Source: Methyloceanibacter stevinii
GTDB taxonomy: Bacteria > Pseudomonadota > Alphaproteobacteria > Rhizobiales > Methyloligellaceae
Direction of reading: 5' to 3'
NCBI RefSeq assembly: GCF_001723355.1
Contig: NZ_LPWE01000004.1
Coordinates: 1-64,000 of the forward strand
Length of the DNA stretch: 64,000 bases
Made by a program: the position numbers and the translations under genes
Shown here: positions 18,879 through 26,347 of the stretch, in pieces
Position numbering within the stretch: the stretch's first letter is position 1
Layout: every line of letters starts with the position of its first letter
Notes under the pieces: model-generated
Databases searched by the model: none
What the model saw: the letters and a program-made list of their open reading frames with translations, nothing else
Told to the model about the DNA's origin: nothing

Positions 18879-19133
18879 ATGAAGAAGTTCATGATCGCTG
18901 CCGCTGCTCTCGCTTTTGTGGCAACGCCCGCTTTCGCCGACGACGATCCGACCGACGAAGAAGTTGCGAAGATCAAGGAAGTCATCGCAGCTTGGGGCTG
19001 TGAAGGCGGCTCCTACGAGAAGGAAACCGAGGCCACTGGTGTGTTCGAGGCCGAGGACGTGAAGTGCAAGGGCGGTCAGTACGACTTCCGCATGGACAAG
19101 GACTTCAAGGTCTTTGCGATCACGGTGGACTAA
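18879..19133 (+). CDS. Small periplasmic PepSY-like protein
   Basis: This 84-residue protein has a clear signal peptide ending in TPAFA. The mature part is only about 65 residues and very acidic (DDDPTDEEVAKIKEV). It resembles a single PepSY/YpeB unit: a helix, then EKETEATGVFEAEDVKC, then the strand pair GQYDFRMDKDFKVFAITVD. Two cysteines (CEGG and CKGG) could form a disulfide. A PepSY protein (LanPepSY) that binds lanthanides has been described in Methylobacillus. The location between TonB receptors and pqqB makes a metal-binding role attractive but unproven. A strong terminator follows, so it is monocistronic. Confidence 0.72.
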   Translation: MKKFMIAAAALAFVATPAFADDDPTDEEVAKIKEVIAAWGCEGGSYEKETEATGVFEAEDVKCKGGQYDFRMDKDFKVFAITVD

Positions 19134-19201
19134 CACTGGTCCCCCTCGTGGCGCGGATGGGCAAAAAAACGCTAAGGCCCGGCGCGGTTATCAGGGACAT
19201 G

Positions 19202-19236
19202 AAAGGGGCGTGGACTTCGGGCCGCGCCCCTTTTTG
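19202..19236 (+). terminator. Rho-independent terminator after the PepSY gene
   Basis: AAAGGGGCG at 19202-19210 pairs with CGCCCCTTT ending in a T run at 19235. It lies 70 bases beyond the stop of the small periplasmic protein gene. Confidence 0.8.
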
Positions 19237-19358
19237 CTGTCCTAATCGAGGCGAACGCCGCGTTTTCCATTAGCGCTGCGGAAGTTCTTCGTCGTTACAG
19301 ATGAAGATCAAGAATGGACTTGACGGGCGACACCCGCAGACGCCATGCATGCGCTGCT

Positions 19359-20297
19359 ATGCTCATCAAAGTTATCGGCGCTGGTGCAGGCGGCGGCCTG
19401 CCGCAATGGAACTGCAACGGCCGGAATTCGGCCGATGCGCGGTCGGGTCTTCCGACGGTCAAACCCCGCACGCAAGCCTCCGTGGCCGTCAGTGCGGACG
19501 GCAAGCAATGGGTCCTGTTGAACGCGGCGCCGGATTTGCGCCAGCAGATCAACGAGACGCCCGAACTTCAGCCCGATCCGAACGGTCCGCCGCGCAACAG
19601 CCCCATCAAGGCTGTCGTGTTGACGAATGGAGACGTGGACGCGGTCGCGGGCCTGTTGTGTTTGCGCGAGAGCCAGCCGCTGACGGTTTACGGCAGCGCG
19701 CGCGTGCTCGATGTGCTGGCCAGCAACAGCATCTTCGATGTTCTCAATCCCGATCTCGTCGCGCGGAAGACCATGGAACTGGGCTCGTCGTTCGCGGTCG
19801 AAGGGCCGGACGGCGCCGTGGGGCTGACGGTCGAAGCCTTTACGGTGCCGGGCAAGATCCCACTCTATCTCGAGGACGAGGAGAAGGGCACTGGCGGCAG
19901 CTTCGGTACCGAGGAGGGCGATACGCTCGGCCTCAAGGTGACCGAGGATGCGAGCGGCAAGTCGTTCTTTTTCATCCCGGGCTGCTCGGGCGTCGACGAT
20001 ACGTTGCGGTCGCGGCTTCAGGGCGCGGCGCTGCTGTTCTTCGACGGGACGCTCTACACGAACAACGAGATGATCGACCAGGGTCTCATGCAGAAGACGG
20101 GCGATCGCATCGGACATATGAATATGTCGGGTCCGAACGGGACGCTGGCGTTGATGGAGCCCCTCGGGATCGACCGCAAGATCTTCATCCACGTGAACAA
20201 TTCCAACCCGGTCCTCCGGGAGGATTCGCCCGAGCGCGCTGCCGTGGAAGCGGCCGGCTGGACCGTCTCCTATGACGGTATGGAAGTCTCGCTCTAG
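19359..20297 (+). CDS. pqqB: Pyrroloquinoline quinone biosynthesis protein PqqB
   Basis: This 312-residue metallo-beta-lactamase-fold enzyme of PQQ biosynthesis is thought to hydroxylate the Tyr of the Glu-Tyr dipeptide derived from PqqA. The ATG at 19359 opens MLIKVIGAGAGGGLPQWNC; an in-frame ATG at 19314 would add 15 odd residues. Family marks are PRTQASVAVS, LNAAPDLRQQI, VVLTNGDVDAVAGLL (the usual His after Asp is Ala here), FIPGCSG, FFDGTLY, IGHMNM and HVNNSNPVL. The CxCxxC zinc motif of many PqqB proteins is reduced to CNGRNS. No pqqA, C, D or E was found nearby, so the other genes must be elsewhere. PQQ is the cofactor of the alcohol dehydrogenases served by lanthanide uptake. Confidence 0.9.
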   Translation: MLIKVIGAGAGGGLPQWNCNGRNSADARSGLPTVKPRTQASVAVSADGKQWVLLNAAPDLRQQINETPELQPDPNGPPRNSPIKAVVLTNGDVDAVAGLLCLRESQPLTVYGSARVLDVLASNSIFDVLNPDLVARKTMELGSSFAVEGPDGAVGLTVEAFTVPGKIPLYLEDEEKGTGGSFGTEEGDTLGLKVTEDASGKSFFFIPGCSGVDDTLRSRLQGAALLFFDGTLYTNNEMIDQGLMQKTGDRIGHMNMSGPNGTLALMEPLGIDRKIFIHVNNSNPVLREDSPERAAVEAAGWTVSYDGMEVSL

Positions 20298-20334
20298 GCC
20301 GGTTGTATGGCGCGGAACGCGTCGGCTTGGCGGG

Positions 20335-20601
20335 TCACATCCCGACGCATGTTCCGTAGAGGCCGCCGACGGCCAGGCACGTCCCGCCGATACCGCAATC
20401 ACTGTCCTCAGAACAGAGATTCTTTTCCGGCGCGTCGAGGCTCAACGGCTCGCGGAGACCGCTATCGTAGTTCCCGCAATGTCCCGTCTTCTGGCCCGGA
20501 CGCTTGAGGCATCGTTCCGACAGGGGACACTCCGCATCGAACGTGCAGGCGAGGGCGGTCTCCGCCACGATGACAAGTGCAGCCGTAAATAGGGCTCTCA
20601 T
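20335..20601 (-). CDS. Small exported cysteine-rich protein
   Basis: About 88 residues from the ATG at 20601, chosen because it opens a signal peptide (MRALFTAALVIVAETALA) that an upstream start at 20625 would mask. The mature part has cysteines in two repeated groups (CTFDAEC, CLKRPG, HCGNY; then CSEDSDC, GGTC, GTCVGM). This suggests a small disulfide-stabilised fold with an internal duplication. It converges on pqqB. No function can be given. Confidence 0.6.
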   Translation of the reverse strand: MRALFTAALVIVAETALACTFDAECPLSERCLKRPGQKTGHCGNYDSGLREPLSLDAPEKNLCSEDSDCGIGGTCLAVGGLYGTCVGM

Positions 20602-20673
20602 GCATCCGTCTCCTTGCGCGAACACGACGGAAGCAATGTATCGCGACCTTGCGACGCCCCAATAAGTCCGGGC

Positions 20674-21672
20674 CTAGCTCTGTCCGCCGAATTTCGTCTG
20701 GTTCTTCAGGTCCGGTCTCGCGTCGTTGATCGCGATGACGTTGTCGTCCTGATGGGCTGGCGCAACCGGCTTCAGCGCGCCGACTGCGGCTGTCGTCCAA
20801 TAGGCATGGATGCGGCCGGCAAAGGGCGCAGGCTTTTCGACGAAGAGCCGTTCGCCCCGGATCTTCGCGTCCTTGCGCAATTCCTTCAGACGTATCTTGC
20901 ACCGTTTCAGGAATCCCGAAATGTCCTCGGGACTTCCGAACGCCATCGCTGGCGTCGTCGCCAGATGCATCAGATTGGCGATGTCGTGGTCGTCGCCCAG
21001 CGTTTGCGACAGGCCGCGGGCGGCCTCCGTCCGCGCGCCGAGTTCGGACGGCCAGCACGGCGTGAGCAGCTGCATGTGACGCCAGTGGCGCTGTACGCTC
21101 TTGCGCCAATCGTGGAGGATCTCCGGGTCTTTCGACCGAAAAGCCAATTTGAACTGCTCCCGGGCGCGGTAATAGCTGAGCCGCAGTCCCTTCGAGATGG
21201 GCGTGAAATCGTCGGGGTAGACGACGAGGCTGGCGAAGCGGGGCCGGAGCTCCAGCAGCATCTCCAGCGATTGTGAGGCGGAGCTTTGCTCCAAATTTTT
21301 CTCGGCCGCCTTGCGCCGTTCCCGCAGCCAGCTGCGCATCGCCTCGATAGGACCATCGCCGAGCCCCGGCTCGGTGTTGCGTTCCAGCGCATTCAGAGCA
21401 TCGAAGAGGGCGTGCGCGTCGTGCGCGGCCGCCAGCCCCTTGCCGATGCGGGCGACGCGCGCATTCAGGCTGGCGAAGAGGGGATCGGGCAGGCCGGGCC
21501 GGGCCAAGACGAGCAGCGAACGCAGCCGTTTGAAGCACTTCCGGGCGCTATGGACCCCTTTATGGCGATCGGGCGGCGCGGCGAGCGATGTGTGTGCAAG
21601 ATCCAGCTCGCCGAGCGCAACGGAACGCAAGGCCTCGCTAATGGGCAAGGCAGGATCAAGCTGGTAACTCAT
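20674..21672 (-). CDS. CHAD domain protein
   Basis: This 332-residue helical protein carries a CHAD domain with conserved histidines and basic residues, visible as HKGVHSARKCFKRLRSLL near the N-terminus, LHDWRKSVQRHWRHMQLL in the middle and LGDDHDIANL. The start is ATG 21672 with GGGGA upstream; the frame is open to 21723. CHAD domains bind polyphosphate and are often fused or linked to CYTH triphosphatases, but no CYTH gene is next to it here. The gene stands alone between the Cys-rich protein and thiE. Confidence 0.82.
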   Translation of the reverse strand: MSYQLDPALPISEALRSVALGELDLAHTSLAAPPDRHKGVHSARKCFKRLRSLLVLARPGLPDPLFASLNARVARIGKGLAAAHDAHALFDALNALERNTEPGLGDGPIEAMRSWLRERRKAAEKNLEQSSASQSLEMLLELRPRFASLVVYPDDFTPISKGLRLSYYRAREQFKLAFRSKDPEILHDWRKSVQRHWRHMQLLTPCWPSELGARTEAARGLSQTLGDDHDIANLMHLATTPAMAFGSPEDISGFLKRCKIRLKELRKDAKIRGERLFVEKPAPFAGRIHAYWTTAAVGALKPVAPAHQDDNVIAINDARPDLKNQTKFGGQS

Positions 21673-21737
21673 CGATTCCCCGCACGTATGAAACTTCGGT
21701 GACAATTTTTCCGGTGACCTCACCCAAAGGTCAAGGC

Positions 21738-22379
21738 TTATTGCCTACCTGCCCGTGTGTGCGGCGATAGGCGCCGCCTCCAGGGTTCCGTGATCTCGAC
21801 CCACGTCTCCGCCCGCGCCTCGGGTTGCTCGTGCGTCACGATATCGGTGATCACCGCCAGGGTGTCCGCCCCTGCCTCGAGGACCCCGGCCGCACGATCG
21901 GGGGTCAGCCCGCCGATGGCGACGAGCGGACACGGTACCTTGGCCTTCCAGGCGGTCACGCGATCCAGGCCTTGCGGCGCCCAGGGCATTTTCTTCAGGA
22001 GTGTGGGGTAGACGGGCCCGAGCGCTACGTAGTCGGGGCCGGCGGCGAGCGCGATTCCGAGTTCCTCGTCGCTATGAGTGCTGATGCCGAGCTTCAGCCC
22101 CGCGTCCCGGATCGCGCCGAGGTCCGCGCCGGAAAGGTCTTCCTGGCCAAGATGGACGAAGTCGGCCCCGGCCTCGATGGCCTCGCGCCAATAGTCGTTC
22201 ACGACGAGCTGGCAGCCCGCGTCTGCGCAGAGCCGGAGAGCCTCGCCGATCTCGGTTCGCACGATGTCGGCCGGCGCGTCCTTGATGCGGAGTTGCACCA
22301 GCTTCAGCCCTGCGGGCAGCAGTCGCTTGAGCCAGGCTGTGTCCGGCACGATCGGATAGAAAGGGTCGAGTTGGATCAC
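21738..22379 (-). CDS. thiE: Thiamine-phosphate synthase ThiE
   Basis: This 213-residue TIM-barrel enzyme joins the pyrimidine diphosphate and thiazole phosphate moieties of thiamine. The GTG at 22379 is chosen because it begins at IQLDPFYPIVPD, just after the thiG stop. Upstream in-frame codons would read into thiG. Motifs are LVQLRIKD, LVVNDYWREAIEAGADFVHLGQ, GISTHS, YVALGPVYPTLLKK and VAIGGLT. It is the last gene of thiO-thiS-thiG-thiE. Confidence 0.9.
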   Translation of the reverse strand: MIQLDPFYPIVPDTAWLKRLLPAGLKLVQLRIKDAPADIVRTEIGEALRLCADAGCQLVVNDYWREAIEAGADFVHLGQEDLSGADLGAIRDAGLKLGISTHSDEELGIALAAGPDYVALGPVYPTLLKKMPWAPQGLDRVTAWKAKVPCPLVAIGGLTPDRAAGVLEAGADTLAVITDIVTHEQPEARAETWVEITEPWRRRLSPHTRAGRQ

Positions 22380-22386
22380 GCTACGA

Positions 22387-23175
22387 TCAGGACGCGTTGT
22401 CGATCTTGAAGAATGGGGTTCCGGCAATCGGCGTCGACGGTGTCGCCATGTCGCGCGGTTCCACGATTCCCGCCTCGTAGGCAAGGCGTCCGCCCTCGAT
22501 CGCGCTGGCGAAGCCGCGCGCCATGGTCACGGGATCGCCCGCCTTCGCGACGGCGGTGTTCAGGAGAACGCCGTCGTAGCCCATTTCCATGACTTCAGCG
22601 GCATGGGACGCCGCGCCGAGACCTGCGTCGACGATCAGGGGCGTGTCGGGAAAATAGGCCCGCAGCGTCTTGAGCGCGGTCTTGTTGGCAAGCCCGCGGG
22701 CCGAGCCGATCGGAGACCCCCACGGCATCAGCACCTCGCAGCCCGCCGCGGCCAGGCGTTCGGCAACGCTTAGGTCCTCGGTGGTGTAGGGCAGTACGTC
22801 GAAGCCGTCGGCGTTGAGTTCGGCGGCGGCTTCCACGAGACCGAAGACTTCCGGCTGGAGCGTGTCGTCGTTGGCAATGACCTCGAGCTTGATCCAGTTC
22901 GTCCCAAACAGCTCGCGCGCCATCTGCGCGGTGGTGATCGCCTCCTTGGCCGTGTGGCAGCCGGCCGTGTTGGGAAGGACCCGGCACCCGAGCTCTTCGA
23001 TCAGTCCCCAGAAGCCTTGGCCGGTCTTGGCGCGTGCGGACTCCCGGCGCAGAGAGACCGTGACGATCTCGGCGCCCGAAGCTTCCACGGCCTGGCGCAG
23101 CAGATCGGGCGAGGCATAGCCCGCCGTGCCGAGCAGCATCCGCGAGGAAAACTCTGTGCCGTAAAGTTCAAGCAT
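22387..23175 (-). CDS. thiG: Thiazole synthase ThiG
   Basis: This roughly 262-residue enzyme makes the thiazole phosphate ring from deoxyxylulose phosphate, dehydroglycine and ThiS thiocarboxylate. It shows [60 protein letters not shown] and [18 protein letters not shown]. The ATG at 23175 is preferred over a TTG two codons earlier. It lies between thiS and thiE in the same operon. Confidence 0.93.
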   Translation of the reverse strand: MLELYGTEFSSRMLLGTAGYASPDLLRQAVEASGAEIVTVSLRRESARAKTGQGFWGLIEELGCRVLPNTAGCHTAKEAITTAQMARELFGTNWIKLEVIANDDTLQPEVFGLVEAAAELNADGFDVLPYTTEDLSVAERLAAAGCEVLMPWGSPIGSARGLANKTALKTLRAYFPDTPLIVDAGLGAASHAAEVMEMGYDGVLLNTAVAKAGDPVTMARGFASAIEGGRLAYEAGIVEPRDMATPSTPIAGTPFFKIDNAS

Positions 23176-23216
23176 CAGCAATCATGCCTTTGACGACCTA
23201 TATCGGCCGCTCTGTC

Positions 23217-23414
23217 TCACCCACCCTGCCTTGGCGCGACGATCTCGATCTCGTCGGCCTCGGCGAGCCGGGTGCGCGCACGGGCGGTGGCGGCGACGAA
23301 GCTGCCATTGACCGCGGTCGCTATCTTCGCATCGGCGAAACCGAGCGTCTTGCAAAGTTCGTCGAGGCTGTTTGCGTCGGTCGTGAAATGCTCACCGTTG
23401 ACCAAAATCTGCAA
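23217..23414 (-). CDS. thiS: Sulfur carrier protein ThiS
   Basis: This 65-residue ubiquitin-like carrier ends in the required Gly-Gly (APRQGG), whose C-terminus is thiocarboxylated. The start is TTG 23414, supported by GGAGG six bases upstream and the normal family length. Longer readings begin in the thiO coding sequence. It overlaps the end of thiO by 23 bases. Confidence 0.88.
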   Translation of the reverse strand: MQILVNGEHFTTDANSLDELCKTLGFADAKIATAVNGSFVAATARARTRLAEADEIEIVAPRQGG

Positions 23415-24413
23415 TGAACACCTCCGGGTGGGTGACGCCGGTTTCCAGATAGTGCGCCACCATTTCGGCCATGACCGGCGAGAGCAAGAAGCCGTGCCGG
23501 TACAGTCCATTCACAAAGATATAGCCCGAACTCGTGATAATCCTAGGCCGGTTGTCCGGAAATGCCGGCCGGACGCCCGCGCCGAGGCTCAGAATTTCGG
23601 CCTCCCCGAAGGCTGGATCGAGCACATAGGCGGCGCTGAGAAGCTCCAAGGCCGACCGCAGGGTCACCGGGCCCCCGTCTTCGCGTTCAATCGATGTCGC
23701 GCCGAGCATGAACCTGTTGGCGCCCGTGTCGTCCTCGCCCCACGGCACAAGGTAGAGCGGAAAACGGGGGTGGAGCAGGCGGATAGACCGCTCGAAGGCG
23801 ATGTCGGGGGAGCGGACCACGATCCGCTCGCCGCGCACCCCCGGAGGGTCGGCAGCATGTCCTGTGCGCCCAGCCCCCGGCAGTCGACGATGAAGTCCGC
23901 CCCTTCCGGGGTTTCGCTCGTGTCGAACTGAACGACCGCGCCCGCGTTCCGAACCTCATCCAAAAGGAAGTCCAATGCGGCGCCCGGATTGAGATGCGCC
24001 TCGTCCGCATAGAACAAGGCTGTCTCGAATCGGGGAACGAGGTCCGGTTCCAGCTCTTCCAGCTGCGCCGCGTCGAGGCGGCTCCCGCCTTCGGTCATGC
24101 GCTCGAAACGATCGAGAAGCGTGCGGTCGCGTGCCGGCGCCAGCACGAGGCTGCCCGCCGAGGTCAGATCCGGATAGTTGGCCTGCCACAGTTGCAGGCC
24201 CCGCATGCCCAGCTCCCGGATCACGGGCTCGGCGCTTTCTTCCTCGCAGCGCGGCGCCAGCATCGCGCCGGCCCATGGACTGCAGGCATCGGTGAACGGT
24301 TCGGCGGACTGTTCCACCACGATGATGCTGTGTCCCCGGCGCGCGAGCGTCAGCGCCTGCCAAAGTCCAGTGACTCCGGCGCCGCGGATCGCGATTTTGT
24401 AAGGACCAGTCAT
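23392..24413 (-). CDS. thiO: Glycine oxidase ThiO, frame broken once
   Basis: This FAD-dependent oxidase makes the imine of glycine for thiazole synthesis. The N-terminal half (IRGAGVTGLWQALTLARRG, VEQSAEPF, ASPWAG-like CSPWAGAMLAP) is in one frame and the C-terminal half (RGERIVVRSPD, FMLGATSIE, NGLYRHGFLLSPVMAEM) in another. The frames meet near 23842 at a run of five G residues on the coding strand. Adding one G gives a continuous protein of about 340 residues, so one base is missing from this run. It is the first gene of the thiamine operon; no TPP riboswitch was recognised in the 68 bases before it. Confidence 0.88.
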
Positions 24414-24481
24414 TGTCTTCGAATTGCCTGCTCTTGCGTGCGGACAGAGGCATAGCCGTCACGCACGCCGATACCAAGTGT

Positions 24482-26242
24482 TCAATCGCCGAGTGCGACA
24501 CCGTCGCGGCGTGGATCGGCGCCGCCTTCGAGGCCGTCGGGCCTGACCGCGATGATGTGTAGTCCGCTGGTCATGGGGATGCGTTTGACCGAGTGGCCTT
24601 TTGCTGTGAGCGCGCTGGCGAGGTCGTCCCACTCGGGGCCGGTCTCGAGGAGAACACCTCGTGGCGTCCCGCCGAAGTTGATGAGCGCGGCCGCTTCAGC
24701 CGGATCCAACCCCCAATCCATCATGGCGATGATCGCCTTCAGGTTGAACAGAATAATGCCCGGACCGCCGGGCGATCCCAGCACGTAGTCGAGTTCGCCG
24801 TCGGGACCGAAGATCATGGTCGGGTCCATGGAACTCCGCGGCCGCTTTCCGGGTTCCACGCGGTTGGCGATGTCGTTACCGTCCTCGTCCTTTGGCAGAA
24901 AGGAAAAGTCCGTCAGCTGATTGTTCAGAAGAAAGCCGCGCACCATGCTGCGTGCGCCGAAGGCGGTCTCGATGGTCGTGGTCATGGAAAACGCATCGCT
25001 GCTGTCGTCGACCACGGACACGTGGCTCGTGCCGCCTTTTTCCTTGGTGGCGTCGCGTCCGAAAGCGCTGGAGAGATTCGGCGGGGTTCCATGGGTGACG
25101 GTTTCAGCGGCGCGCTCGGGGTCGATCAGCTTGCGCCGCTCCGCCAAGTAGTCGTTGTCGAGCAACCCCTCGACAGGCACGTCCACAAAGCCGGGATCCG
25201 CCAGGTAGCGCGCCCGGTCGGCGAAGGCGAGCCGTTCCGCTTCGAGGATCGCATGGGTGGCGTTCGCTTCCATGGGAGTTGCGCCTAGATCGAACGGCTC
25301 GATCAATTTGAGCGTTTGCCCCACCGCGACGGCGCCTGAGGACGGCGGGCCCATGCCGCAGACGGACGAGCCCCGATAGGGCACACAGAGGGGCTCGCGC
25401 TTCTTGGGCCGATAGTTCGCGATGTCGCCTTCGCTCAAGGTCCCTGCGCCGCGCCGGTCGCTTTGCACGGACTTGGCGATGTCGGCCGCGATCGGGCCTT
25501 TGTAGAACGCGTCGATCCCCTCGCTCGCGATGGTCTCGAGGGTCTCCGCCAGCGCTTCGTTCTTCAGGATCGTACCCGGCGGGTGAGGCTTGCCGTTCTT
25601 GTCGAAGAAATAGGCGCGTGCAGCCGCATCGAACGTGTTGAGGTCGGCCTCGCCCAGAAGTTTGGAGAGCCGCGCGGAGACCGGAAAGCCGTCGCGGGCA
25701 AACTTGATGGCGGGCTGAAATAGCTCCGCCCAAGGCAGCTTGCCGTATTCGTCGTGCACAAGCTTGAGCACCGCCAGTGCACCGGGAACGCCGACGGAAA
25801 GCCCGCTATGCATCGCGACGCGGCGCGGCAGAGGCTGTCCGACCGCGTCAAGAAACAGCTCCGGCGTAGCGCCCGCGGGCGCCGTCTCGCGGCCGTCGAA
25901 GCTCGTCAGCGTTTCCTGCGCTGCGTCCCAATATAAAATGAAGGCGCCGCCGCCGATGCCCGAGGACTGGGGCTCCACCAGGGTCAGCACCATCTGTGCG
26001 GCGATGCCGGCGTCGATGGCCGCGCCGCCTTTGCGCAGCATGTCGAGCCCGGCCTGCGTGGCGAGCGGGTGCGCGGCGACGATCATGTGCTTCTTGGCGG
26101 TGACGAGCGGCTTCTGCGCAAGACCGCTCGCGCCCTCGGGCAGGTCGAGGGCGTGGGACGGAAATGAGAGGAGAGAGAAAACCGCGAGGGCGGCGAAAAG
26201 GCGATGCGAGAGTCTTTTCGGATGCAACATGGGGCGCAGCAT
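24482..26242 (-). CDS. ggt: Gamma-glutamyltransferase (glutathione hydrolase)
   Basis: This 586-residue periplasmic proenzyme has a signal peptide ending in SHALD. The large-subunit part shows QAGLDMLRKGGAAIDAG and VEPQSSGIGGGAFILY, and the small subunit begins at the catalytic Thr in KGGTSHVSVVD after autocleavage. The C-terminal LGSPGGPGIILF is also typical. It hydrolyses glutathione or transfers its gamma-glutamyl group. The start may be ATG 26242 or 26230. It is a single gene between the thiamine operon and dnaE2. Confidence 0.92.
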   Translation of the reverse strand: MLRPMLHPKRLSHRLFAALAVFSLLSFPSHALDLPEGASGLAQKPLVTAKKHMIVAAHPLATQAGLDMLRKGGAAIDAGIAAQMVLTLVEPQSSGIGGGAFILYWDAAQETLTSFDGRETAPAGATPELFLDAVGQPLPRRVAMHSGLSVGVPGALAVLKLVHDEYGKLPWAELFQPAIKFARDGFPVSARLSKLLGEADLNTFDAAARAYFFDKNGKPHPPGTILKNEALAETLETIASEGIDAFYKGPIAADIAKSVQSDRRGAGTLSEGDIANYRPKKREPLCVPYRGSSVCGMGPPSSGAVAVGQTLKLIEPFDLGATPMEANATHAILEAERLAFADRARYLADPGFVDVPVEGLLDNDYLAERRKLIDPERAAETVTHGTPPNLSSAFGRDATKEKGGTSHVSVVDDSSDAFSMTTTIETAFGARSMVRGFLLNNQLTDFSFLPKDEDGNDIANRVEPGKRPRSSMDPTMIFGPDGELDYVLGSPGGPGIILFNLKAIIAMMDWGLDPAEAAALINFGGTPRGVLLETGPEWDDLASALTAKGHSVKRIPMTSGLHIIAVRPDGLEGGADPRRDGVALGD

Positions 26243-26347
26243 ATCGACTTTCGCGGCGCTCGCTAGTCACGCGTCCGTCAGCTTTGGCCTTTTGTTTTGT
26301 TGCATGTCCGGACGGAAAACCGGTGTCCACTTTTCCTGGACATGCTC

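Noticed and set aside
18879..19133. Lanmodulin
   Set aside because: The protein is small, acidic and exported, but no EF-hand loops with a D-x-D-x-D pattern are present.
19134..19358. pqqA peptide gene ahead of pqqB
   Set aside because: No short frame with the Glu-x3-Tyr pattern of PqqA was found there.
24414..24481. TPP riboswitch before the thiamine operon
   Set aside because: The 68-base gap lacks the conserved CUGAGA and ACCUG...GGAUAAUGCC elements.
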